Source of the DNA: Syntrophales bacterium
Lineage (GTDB): Bacteria > Desulfobacterota > Syntrophia > Syntrophales > UBA2210
Length of the DNA stretch: 64,000 nucleotides
Direction: 5' to 3'
NCBI GenBank assembly: GCA_023230565.1
Contig: JALNXD010000006.1
Span: forward strand, 1 to 64,000
Position 1 is the stretch's first letter. Every line of letters starts with the position of its first letter. The translations under genes were made by a program, and so were the position numbers. The notes below the pieces were generated by a model. It saw only the letters and a program-made list of their open reading frames with translations. It had not been told where the DNA came from and did not search any database. Below are positions 26,747-35,604 of this stretch, piece after piece.

Positions 26747-29700
26747 ATGCCGAAACGTACCGACATAAAGAAGATACTGATCATCGGGTCCGGACCCATT
26801 GTAATCGGGCAGGCCTGCGAATTCGACTACTCGGGAACCCAGGCCTGCAAAGCCCTGGTTGAAGAGGGATACGAAGTGGTGCTGCTCAATTCGAATCCCG
26901 CCACGATCATGACCGATCCCGAGATGGCCCACCGCACTTACATCGAACCCATTACTGTCGGGGTGCTCGAGGAAATCATCAAAAAAGAGCGGCCCCAGGC
27001 CGTCCTGGCCACCCTGGGCGGGCAGACGGCCCTCAATACGGCTGTCAAGGCGGCGGAGAGGGGCATATTCGGACGGTACGGCGTCGAGATGATCGGCGCC
27101 GATCTCGCGGCCATCGAACGGGCCGAGGATCGGGATTCCTTCAAGGCCGCCATTGCGGAGATCGGGCTCGATACGCCGCTCAGCCAAGTGGCCCGCAGCA
27201 TGGACGAGGCGCGGGCGATCGCCCATGACATCGGGTTTCCGCTGGTAATCAGACCGAGCTATACGCTGGGCGGCACCGGCGGCGCCCTGGCATACAACGC
27301 CGAGGAATTCGAGAAATTCGCCTGCCGGGGAATCGAGCAGAGCATGATCGGTGAGATCCTTATCGAAGAATCCGTTCTGGGGTGGAAGGAATACGAACTC
27401 GAGGTCATGCGGGACATGCAGGATAACGTAGTGATCATCTGTTCGATCGAGAATCTCGATCCCATGGGGATCCACACGGGCGATTCCATCACAGTGGCGC
27501 CGGCCCAGACGCTGACGGATTTCGAATACCAGCAGCTGAGAAATGCCTCTGCGGCCGTTATCCGCAAAATAGGCGTGGCCACAGGCGGATCGAATATTCA
27601 ATTCGCCGTTCACCCGCAAAACGGCCGCATCGTGGTAATCGAAATGAATCCGCGGGTCTCCCGCTCCTCGGCCCTGGCATCGAAGGCCACCGGCTTCCCC
27701 ATAGCAAAAATCGCCGCCAAACTTGCCGTCGGTTACAGCCTGGACGAGATCCCCAATGACATCACCAAAAAGACGCCGGCCTCTTTCGAGCCCGCCATCG
27801 ATTACTGCGTTGTCAAGATACCGCGCTTCGCCTTCGAAAAGTTTCCCGGCGCCGACGACACGCTGACCATTTCGATGAAATCGGTGGGCGAGACCATGGC
27901 CATCGGGAAGACCTTCAAGGAGGCTCTTCAGAAAGGGCTTCGTGGGCTCGAAATCGGTCTTGCCGGCCTGGAGGGATTGCCCAAGGACGCCGTGGATTTC
28001 GAACGCTACAGTACGGCGTTGCTTTCCCGCCCCACACCGCAGCGGATTCTTTATGTCCGGCACGCCCTCGAACAGGGGATGCCCCTGGAGCGGGTCGCCG
28101 GGCTGACGGGGATCGATCCCTGGTTTCTGGACAATATTCTTGAAATTGTAGAAACGGAAAGAGAACTGGCGGCCTGTTCAAAGGTGGAGGACGTTCCACC
28201 GGCCGTGATGAGAAGAGTCAAGGAGTGCGGCTTTTCTGACCGCCAGATCGGGCGCCTTCTTGCATGCGACGAAGGCCGGGTGAGGCAGGTGAGAAAAGAG
28301 GCGGGGATCACGCCCGTCTATAAGCTGGTCGATACCTGTGCGGCGGAGTTCGAGGCCTATACCCCCTATTTCTATTCCACCTATGCCGAAGAGGACGAGA
28401 GCCGCGGCGGCGAGAAAAAGAAGGTCATGATAATAGGGGGTGGTCCCAACAGGATCGGCCAGGGCATAGAATTCGACTACTGCTGCGTCCACGCTTCACT
28501 GGTGCTGCGGGAACTGGGCTATGAAACGATAATGGTGAACTCCAATCCGGAAACGGTATCGACGGACTACGATATCTCCGATCGGCTCTATTTCGAGCCC
28601 CTGACCCTGGAAGACGTTCTCAATATTGTGGAAAAAGAGAAGCCTGAAGGGGTCGTCGTCCAGCTGGGCGGCCAGACGCCGCTGAATCTTGCCATGCCCC
28701 TGGCCCGGCATGGAGTAAAGATTTTAGGAACATCGCCCGAGGCGATAGACCGGGCGGAGGACCGGAAACTCTTCAAGGAACTGGTCGATACGCTGGGGAT
28801 CAAACAGCCGGACAGCGATAGCGCCCGTACCTTTCAGGAGGTCGAAACCATTGTCGGGCGAATCGGCTATCCGGTACTCATCCGGCCGTCCTATGTGCTG
28901 GGTGGCCGGGCCATGGTAACGGTCTGGAGCAGGGCAGAACTTGAAGGTTTCGTGCGGGAGGCCTTCAAGGCATCGCCGGATCATCCGATTCTAATCGATA
29001 AATTTCTGGAAGATGCAATCGAAATCGATGTGGATGCCGTCGGCGATGGCCGTGACGTGATCGTGGGCGGCGTCATGGAACATATCGAACAGGCGGGAAT
29101 CCATTCGGGAGACAGCGCCATGGTGCTGCCCGCTTATTCGGTCAGCAAGGAGCTGGTGGAAAAAATAAAGGACCAGACGAGGCGCCTCGCCCTGGAGCTG
29201 GGGGTAAAAGGCCTCTTGAACGTGCAGTATGCAGTCAAGGACAATGAGGTCTATGTCCTTGAGGTAAACCCCCGCGGATCGAGAACGGTTCCCTTCGTCT
29301 CGAAGGCAACGGGACTTCCGCTGGCGAAGATCGCCACTAAAATAATGGCCGGCATTTCTTTGAAAGACCAAGGTGTTGACGCCGATCCCCTGCCGGGTTA
29401 CTTCGCGGTAAAGGAGTCCGTTCTTCCCTTCAGCCGCTTTGCCGGGGCAGATACGATGCTGGGACCGGAGATGAAATCGACGGGCGAAGTCATGGGACAC
29501 GATGCCGATCTGGGCGTGGCCTTCGGCAAGAGCCAGATCGCGGCGGGACAGGATGTCCCCTCAAAGGGGAGCGTCTTTATCAGTGTCAAGGATTACGACA
29601 AAAAGGCCGTGCTCGCCATCGGTAAAGGCTTCGCCGATCTGGGGTTCGAGATTCTTTCGACTCCCGGGACCGCGGACCTCTTCACGGCCAACGGCATCGA

Positions 29701-29971
29701 GGTGACGAAGCTTCCGAAATTGGACGAGGGGCGTCCCAATATTCTCGATTATATAAAAAACAGGACCGTGGCGCTTCTGATCAATACACCGAGCGGGCCT
29801 AAACCCCGGCGGGACGAGGTCCGGATACGAGGCAGCGCCATCGATCATAATATTCCTTTGGTTACGACCATATCCGCCGCCAGGGCGATGGTCAACGCCA
29901 TAGGGGCGTTGAAGAGGGGATCCTGCACCGTCCGTTCACTGCAGGAGATTTATCGGAAATCGATATACTGA
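26747..29971 (+). CDS. carB: Carbamoyl-phosphate synthase, large subunit
   Basis: Makes carbamoyl phosphate from bicarbonate, ammonia and two ATP. The 1,074 residues show the internal duplication of the family: the first ATP-grasp half starts ILIIGSGPIVIGQACEFDYS, the second VMIIGGGPNRIGQGIEFDYC, and each carries a SRSSALASKATG- or SRTVPFVSKATG-type motif. The C-terminal allosteric domain (about 940-1074, from SVKDYDKKAVLAIGKG) is present. It is the last gene of the operon that starts at dapF. Confidence 0.97.
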   Translation: MPKRTDIKKILIIGSGPIVIGQACEFDYSGTQACKALVEEGYEVVLLNSNPATIMTDPEMAHRTYIEPITVGVLEEIIKKERPQAVLATLGGQTALNTAVKAAERGIFGRYGVEMIGADLAAIERAEDRDSFKAAIAEIGLDTPLSQVARSMDEARAIAHDIGFPLVIRPSYTLGGTGGALAYNAEEFEKFACRGIEQSMIGEILIEESVLGWKEYELEVMRDMQDNVVIICSIENLDPMGIHTGDSITVAPAQTLTDFEYQQLRNASAAVIRKIGVATGGSNIQFAVHPQNGRIVVIEMNPRVSRSSALASKATGFPIAKIAAKLAVGYSLDEIPNDITKKTPASFEPAIDYCVVKIPRFAFEKFPGADDTLTISMKSVGETMAIGKTFKEALQKGLRGLEIGLAGLEGLPKDAVDFERYSTALLSRPTPQRILYVRHALEQGMPLERVAGLTGIDPWFLDNILEIVETERELAACSKVEDVPPAVMRRVKECGFSDRQIGRLLACDEGRVRQVRKEAGITPVYKLVDTCAAEFEAYTPYFYSTYAEEDESRGGEKKKVMIIGGGPNRIGQGIEFDYCCVHASLVLRELGYETIMVNSNPETVSTDYDISDRLYFEPLTLEDVLNIVEKEKPEGVVVQLGGQTPLNLAMPLARHGVKILGTSPEAIDRAEDRKLFKELVDTLGIKQPDSDSARTFQEVETIVGRIGYPVLIRPSYVLGGRAMVTVWSRAELEGFVREAFKASPDHPILIDKFLEDAIEIDVDAVGDGRDVIVGGVMEHIEQAGIHSGDSAMVLPAYSVSKELVEKIKDQTRRLALELGVKGLLNVQYAVKDNEVYVLEVNPRGSRTVPFVSKATGLPLAKIATKIMAGISLKDQGVDADPLPGYFAVKESVLPFSRFAGADTMLGPEMKSTGEVMGHDADLGVAFGKSQIAAGQDVPSKGSVFISVKDYDKKAVLAIGKGFADLGFEILSTPGTADLFTANGIEVTKLPKLDEGRPNILDYIKNRTVALLINTPSGPKPRRDEVRIRGSAIDHNIPLVTTISAARAMVNAIGALKRGSCTVRSLQEIYRKSIY

Positions 29972-30184
29972 TACTGAAGGCTGGAGACTGAAAAAAGAAT
30001 GGAAATTCTCGGCCCAAGATGAAGATTTAAGAAAAAAATCAGGTGAATGGGCTATTCGCGAGCCTTGGATTCATGATTGTGTGCCTGTTTTTTTGAATTT
30101 ACTTTATCTTTTTGATCGGAATAACCATTTTTTTGCTTCAGCTTTCAGCTCAAATTCACAAAGCCTCCAAGGGGGAGATTGTAT

Positions 30185-33100
30185 ATGCAGGACAATGATA
30201 TCGATGGCCAGTCCCGGACAGGGAGAGAGGCTCAGGAACTGGCACTGCTCTGGGAAGTAAGCCGCACGCTGGGAAGAAATATCGATCTGGACAAAATAAG
30301 CGAACCTTTATTGCGGGCGATGGATCATACGATGGGAATGAAGCGGGGATTTCTCACGCTGATAAATCGTAAAACAGGTGAAATCTATATCGAAGTGGCA
30401 CAAGGTCTTTCGGAGGCCCAGAAAAAGCGAGGCCGCTATAAGCCGGGGGAAGGGATAGTAGGAAAAGTGGTCGAAACGGGGGAGGCTATGATAGTCCCCC
30501 ACATCTCCGAGGAATCCCGCTTTCTGGATCGCACCGGAGCGCGGAAGAATCTCGGCAAAACAGATATCGCTTTCATATGCGTGCCCATCAAAGTGCAAAA
30601 CGAGGTCGTGGGAACCTTGAGTGTCGACCGGGAAGGGGCCGGTGAAGAAGTGCTTCAGGAGGACCTGCGGCTGCTCACGATTATCGCTTCAATGATCGCG
30701 CAGTCGGTGCGCGTTCGGCAGAAGGAAGAAGAGGACCGGGAACTTTCATTGCGGGAAACCCGGCGTCTCCAGCGTGAACAGAACAAGAGTTCCCAGCCCG
30801 TCACCACCGGGATTTCCTCTCTCGACGGCGTAATCGACAGTTTCAGGCTTGGCGACAATGTGGTCTGGCAGGTGGACGACCTCACCGATTATAAATATTT
30901 TACCGATCAGTTCGTGCAGTCGGCGTTGAAAGAAAATAAAAAGCTGGTCTACATCCGATTTGCCGATCACGAACCGCTTGTCGATGATGAGCGGGTCTTC
31001 GTCTATCGCCTCGATCCGAGAGAGGGTTTCGAATCCTTTTCCACCGAAGTCTATAATATCGTCACGCAGGAAGGAGACGGCGTCTTTTACGTATTCGACT
31101 GTCTGTCCAATCTTCTGTCGGAATGGGCCACCGATCTCATGATCGGAAATTTCTTCGTCATTACCTGTCCCTATCTTTTCGAACTGAATACCATAGCCTA
31201 CTTCGCGCTCATACGGGAAAGCCATTCCTTTCAGACCGTTGCGCGAATTCGCGAAACGACCCAGCTCTTGCTCGATGTCTTCAACGATAAAGAGAAACTC
31301 TATATTCACCCGCTCAAAGTGTGGCAGCGCTATTCGCCAACCATGTTCCTTCCTCATCTTCGGGAAAGGGACGATTTTATCCCGATCATCAACAGCGTCG
31401 ATGCGGCGAAACTCTTTTCCGAATTGTCAATGAGACGAACGGAACGGAGCGAACGGAGTCTCGATTACTGGGACCGCCTCTTCATAGAAGCGGAAGACCT
31501 TCTGGAGAAACCCTGGGAATCGGGCAGGAAGGAAGAAATGATCGACCGGATCTGCAAGATCATGGTCACCAGGGATCCCAGAATGTCCATGCTCGTCAAG
31601 GAGAATTTCTCACTTGAGGAATTGTTGAGGATTCGCGAGCGCCTCATAGGAACGGGCTATGTGGGAGGCAAAACGGTGGGAATGCTTGTGGCCCGAAGAA
31701 TCCTGGAAAAGGACGAACTCTTCGACTGGCAGGCAAAGCTCGAAGCTCACGATTCATTTTATATCGGTTCCGACGTCTTTTACACCTATCTGGTCCAGAA
31801 CGGCTGGTGGCGCCTTAGGATGGACCAGAAGACGAAGGGGGGATATTTCGAAAAGGCCCGGGTGCTGCGTGAAAAAATGAAACGGGGAATTTTCCCGGAC
31901 GAGATCAAGGAACAGTTTATGCGGACGCTGGAGTATTTCGGCCAGTCTCCCATCATTGTCAGGTCCAGCAGTCTTCTGGAAGACAATTTCGGAAACGCCT
32001 TCGCCGGCAAGTACGACAGCATCTTTCTGCCGAATCAGGGCACGCCGGAGGAGCGGTACCAAAAATTCGAGGAGGCGGTCCGCACGATCTATGCGAGTAC
32101 CATGAATGTCGATGCCCTGACCTATCGCCTGCAGCGGGGTCTTTCGGAGATTGACGAGCAGATGGCACTTCTCGTTCAGCGGGTATCGGGCACCCATCAC
32201 AAGAACTATTTTTTCCCCGATTTTGCCGGTGTAGGGATGTCCTGCAATATCTTCACCTGGAACAAAGACATGGACCCCCGGTCGGGCATGCTCAGGCTCG
32301 TTTTCGGTCTCGGGACGCGGGCCGTCAACCGGGTCGAGGGTGATTATCCCCGCATCGTGGCACTTGACGTCCCCCTGCAGAAGCCTCATGCCGGAATGGA
32401 GGATACCCGGAAGTTTTCACAGCGGGAGGTGGACGTTCTCGATCTTGAAAAGAATTCACTGGAAACGCTCTCAGTTCTAAATCTGATGGGGCAGGGGCTG
32501 GATGTAAACCTTGAGCGGATTGCTGTAAGAGATCACGAAATAAACGAAAGGATCAGGGAACAGGGCATCAAAAATCAGGAAGCCTGGATCATCACCTTCG
32601 ACGAACTGCTGTCCCGGTCGTCCTATCCGCAGATCATGCAGAACATGATGAAAAAACTGGAGACCATCTACCAGTATCCTGTTGATACCGAGTTTACGGT
32701 CAATTTTTCCGGCAACGGCGACTTCAAGATCAATCTTCTCCAGTGCCGGCCCCTCCAGACTATCGGGCAGGAAAAGAGGGTGGAATTGCCGAACCAGGTG
32801 GGCAAAGACAAGATCTTCTTCGAATTCGAGGGCAATTTCTTCGGCGGCAGTATTTCCGAGAATGTACTGCGGATCATTTATATCAGTCCTAAGAGATATA
32901 CCGAACTGCCCCTTTCACAGAAACACGATATTGCGCGGACGATCGGCCGGTTGAACCGGCAGATAGGGAATAAAAGCGAGTTCCCGGTAATGCTCCTGGG
33001 ACCCGGAAGATGGGGCTCGACCACACCATCTTTGGGTGTGCCCGTCCGTTTTTCCGACATTAACAATATAAGCATCCTCGGCGAAGTGGCCTATGCCATG

Positions 33101-33367
33101 GGGAACCTGATGCCGGAGCTCTCCTACGGCACTCATTTCTTCCAGGATCTGGTCGAAACCGGTATCTTCTATCTGGCCATATTTCCAGGGGAGACGGGCG
33201 TCAACTTCAATGAAGGGTGGCTTGGCGGATTTACCAATAAGCTTGACGAGCTGGTGCCGGACTATGCGGCATATCGCGATACCGTCGGCGTCTATGATAT
33301 GGCAGGCACGGAATTGAAAATCATGGCCGATATCGTGCGCCGCAAAGTGATCTGTTTTCACAAGTAA
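30185..33367 (+). CDS. GAF / KaiC-like / PEP-synthase-type ATP-grasp protein
   Basis: A 1,060-aa protein with an unusual domain chain. Residues about 15-170 are a GAF sensor domain, very close to that of the sigma-54 activator at 52774. About 205-380 (TGISSLDGVIDSFRLGD onward) resembles a RecA/KaiC fold, but the P-loop is degenerate. About 485-855 (GYVGGKTVGML, IIVRSSSLLEDN, NAFAGKYDS, LLQCRPLQ) is the N-terminal ATP-grasp domain of PEP synthase or pyruvate phosphate dikinase. No phosphohistidine or PEP-binding domain follows; about 870-1060 is unrecognised. It is probably a sensor-kinase-like or regulatory phosphotransferase, not a metabolic PEP synthase. The start is ATG 30185 with GGGGGAG 7 bp before it. 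Confidence 0.75.
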   Translation: MQDNDIDGQSRTGREAQELALLWEVSRTLGRNIDLDKISEPLLRAMDHTMGMKRGFLTLINRKTGEIYIEVAQGLSEAQKKRGRYKPGEGIVGKVVETGEAMIVPHISEESRFLDRTGARKNLGKTDIAFICVPIKVQNEVVGTLSVDREGAGEEVLQEDLRLLTIIASMIAQSVRVRQKEEEDRELSLRETRRLQREQNKSSQPVTTGISSLDGVIDSFRLGDNVVWQVDDLTDYKYFTDQFVQSALKENKKLVYIRFADHEPLVDDERVFVYRLDPREGFESFSTEVYNIVTQEGDGVFYVFDCLSNLLSEWATDLMIGNFFVITCPYLFELNTIAYFALIRESHSFQTVARIRETTQLLLDVFNDKEKLYIHPLKVWQRYSPTMFLPHLRERDDFIPIINSVDAAKLFSELSMRRTERSERSLDYWDRLFIEAEDLLEKPWESGRKEEMIDRICKIMVTRDPRMSMLVKENFSLEELLRIRERLIGTGYVGGKTVGMLVARRILEKDELFDWQAKLEAHDSFYIGSDVFYTYLVQNGWWRLRMDQKTKGGYFEKARVLREKMKRGIFPDEIKEQFMRTLEYFGQSPIIVRSSSLLEDNFGNAFAGKYDSIFLPNQGTPEERYQKFEEAVRTIYASTMNVDALTYRLQRGLSEIDEQMALLVQRVSGTHHKNYFFPDFAGVGMSCNIFTWNKDMDPRSGMLRLVFGLGTRAVNRVEGDYPRIVALDVPLQKPHAGMEDTRKFSQREVDVLDLEKNSLETLSVLNLMGQGLDVNLERIAVRDHEINERIREQGIKNQEAWIITFDELLSRSSYPQIMQNMMKKLETIYQYPVDTEFTVNFSGNGDFKINLLQCRPLQTIGQEKRVELPNQVGKDKIFFEFEGNFFGGSISENVLRIIYISPKRYTELPLSQKHDIARTIGRLNRQIGNKSEFPVMLLGPGRWGSTTPSLGVPVRFSDINNISILGEVAYAMGNLMPELSYGTHFFQDLVETGIFYLAIFPGETGVNFNEGWLGGFTNKLDELVPDYAAYRDTVGVYDMAGTELKIMADIVRRKVICFHK

Positions 33368-33821
33368 TACGGCAACTCCCAAAGCGTGATTCCGCATTTC
33401 GGTTCAGAGCCGCCATCAATAACAAGACCCGTTCTGTATTCACGGAGCAAGAAAGTTCTCTCGTTATAATCAGTTCTGTGTCTGGCGTTTGCCTGGATAG
33501 AGAAACCTTTCAGATATAGAAGCACGTTTAAATTCATATCGCGAAACGCTGTTCCACCTCGGCTTTCAAGGCCGGATGTCCCGTTCAACAATGGCCGATG
33601 CAAACGAATGTAGGGATTGACGTATTTATCAGTTCTTCGGTATCGTCTGATTGTTTATAGATCCGGCAACAGGAAAACGTTCGTTTTCTTAGCTAATATA
33701 TTCACATTATCATCCGACATCGTCGCCGATATCTGAAAACTACACTGGCAGATTAAAGCTGACTGAACCTGGCAACAAATTGATGCATTCGATTCTTAAC
33801 CGGATGCCAGTGTTAAGCAGT
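33368..33821. other. Convergent intergenic region with inverted repeats
   Basis: About 450 bp between two convergent genes. An open frame of 81 codons on the minus strand (33603-33358) has no ribosome site and no resemblance I recognise, so it is treated as non-coding or a remnant. ACACTGGCA (33742-33750) and TGCCAGTGT (33805-33813) form a perfect 9-bp inverted repeat 54 bp apart, just past the acyl-CoA ligase stop; it could mark a small element or an RNA 3' end. Confidence 0.4.
33671..33690. terminator. Possible bidirectional terminator hairpin
   Basis: AGGAAAAC-GTTC-GTTTTCTT folds into an 8-bp stem (one G-T pair) with a 4-base loop, lying between convergent genes. The stem is AT-rich and about 300 bp past the plus-strand gene, so this is only a candidate. 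Confidence 0.35.
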
Positions 33822-35420
33822 CTATTTTTGCAGTAAAATCTTTTTCAGCGCTTTTCTGTCCAATTTGCCTGTTGGTCCGATGGGAAGTTCATTGACAATG
33901 TATACTTTTTTTGGAATCTCATAATTTGCAACTTTTCCTCTGCAAAAATCCATTATTTCCTGCTGGGATAAATTAGTGCCTTTGATGGGTATTACAGCCG
34001 CAGTGACAGCTTCTTGCCATTTTTCATCGGGCATGCCGATCACAACAACAGTATCGACTTTTTGATTTTGCTGTATGACTTCTTCAATTGATAATGGCGA
34101 AACTTTTTCTCCACCGGTCATAATTATGTCATCAGAACGCCCATAATAGTATATGTACCCCTTTTCATCTTGCCAACCCATATCACCGACAATAGCCCAC
34201 CCATCCTTAAAACCCTTTTCAGTTGATTCTTCGTCTTTGTAATATTCACAATTAATAGGCAACGCAGGTGATCGTACCCATATTTCTCCTATTTCGTTTC
34301 TCGGAAGCTCCGCGCCGTCTTTGCCTGCAATTTTTATGTCAGCGCTAAATACCGGCAGTCCCAGATTTTCTGGTCTGGTAGCTGTTAACTCTTCACTCGT
34401 GACATACGACACGATGCCAAATTCCGTAGCTGCATAGCAAGATCCCAGCCTTGCATTAAAGAAAAAAGATTCAAGTGCTTTTCGTTCCTTTTCCTTGAGT
34501 GAAGTTGAACCGCAGATAATTGTTATTAAAGAGCTTCTGTCATATTTTGTAATTATTTCATCTGGTAGATTCTTGATTTTATACAGCATGGCAGGTTGCA
34601 CCCACGAAGTATTGATTTTTTCACGATCAATTAAACGTAAGAAATTTTCCGGGTCAAAAGTTGACATCAGGACAATAGTTCCCGGAAGAATCAATGGTCT
34701 TAGAGTGACAGCCTGTCCACCTAAATGAAATTGAGGAGGAACCAGCAGCGAAACGAGATGGGTATATGCCGGAAGTCCCAATTTGAATGTGGCATCGTAA
34801 TTTGGATAATAAATGACCGAACCTATGGAATGATATAAGTCGGCCGCCATACTTTTGCGAACTGCCTTTGGATGACCGGTTGTGCCCGTGGTGAATATGA
34901 TGCTGTTTGGATCGTAGATGTTCACGTCCGCATTTATTTCCGTATCGGGGGATTTTTCAATTAAGTATTCATAATCAATAAGGTCTTTAATATTTTTTGT
35001 TTCTTGTTCCCTTCGTATTATGATGTAATTTTTTAATTTTAACAGGTTTTCTCGATATGCCAAAAGGCTGTTCAAATAACGGCTCTCAAATATTATTGCC
35101 TTACTATCTGAATTTTCCAGCATATAAAGAATCCTGTCTTTGGGCGCCAGATGATTTATCAGTACAGATACGATTCCGATTTTGGCCGTTGCGAGCTGGT
35201 ATTCCATATATTCCAAACAGTTCATAGCCATTATCGCTACATGATCGCCCTTTCTTAGTCCAAGTGAAAGCAGTCCGTTTGCCAATCGGTTTGTTCTTTC
35301 ATCGATTTCCCGGTACGTTTGTCTTTTTCCATCCTCAAGAACCTGTATCGTTTTTTCAGGAAAAAGTCTCAGATTGCGTTTAAATAAGTTGCCGATTGTC
35401 ATTTTTTCCAGTGAATACAT
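33822..35420 (-). CDS. Acyl-CoA ligase (AMP-forming), module 1
   Basis: A 532-aa member of the ANL superfamily that activates a carboxylic acid to its CoA thioester through an acyl-adenylate. Visible are the AMP-binding P-loop FTTGTTGHPKAV, the YAATEFG-type motif (A5), the YYYGRSDDII hinge segment and the catalytic lysine region PTGKLDRKALKK at the C-terminus. It ends a module of solute-binding protein, TRAP permease and ligase, which suggests it activates the acid that the transporter brings in. AAGGAG precedes the ATG. Substrate cannot be read from sequence. Confidence 0.87.
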   Translation of the reverse strand: MYSLEKMTIGNLFKRNLRLFPEKTIQVLEDGKRQTYREIDERTNRLANGLLSLGLRKGDHVAIMAMNCLEYMEYQLATAKIGIVSVLINHLAPKDRILYMLENSDSKAIIFESRYLNSLLAYRENLLKLKNYIIIRREQETKNIKDLIDYEYLIEKSPDTEINADVNIYDPNSIIFTTGTTGHPKAVRKSMAADLYHSIGSVIYYPNYDATFKLGLPAYTHLVSLLVPPQFHLGGQAVTLRPLILPGTIVLMSTFDPENFLRLIDREKINTSWVQPAMLYKIKNLPDEIITKYDRSSLITIICGSTSLKEKERKALESFFFNARLGSCYAATEFGIVSYVTSEELTATRPENLGLPVFSADIKIAGKDGAELPRNEIGEIWVRSPALPINCEYYKDEESTEKGFKDGWAIVGDMGWQDEKGYIYYYGRSDDIIMTGGEKVSPLSIEEVIQQNQKVDTVVVIGMPDEKWQEAVTAAVIPIKGTNLSQQEIMDFCRGKVANYEIPKKVYIVNELPIGPTGKLDRKALKKILLQK

Positions 35421-35604
35421 CTCTCTTTACTCCTTCCTGATATAGCAGTTCAAAATTTTAAGTTATTTCTAAGTTAAATTTTTATCACAGAAGGAAATGA
35501 CCCTATATAGCAAAAGAATAAATGCTATTGTTATATGGCATGCCGTACGTTAGGTACTCACTTGTTATAAATGCATTTTTCAGACCTTATCAGTTAAATC
35601 GAGA

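Noticed and set aside
33358..33603. 81-codon open frame on the minus strand between convergent genes
   Set aside because: No ribosome site, no recognisable motif, and it overlaps the 3' end of the plus-strand gene by a few bases. Treated as non-coding or a remnant.
35507..35528. ATAGCA/TGCTAT inverted repeat upstream of acyl-CoA ligase 1
   Set aside because: Six weak pairs and a 10-base loop in an AT-rich stretch, readily expected by chance.
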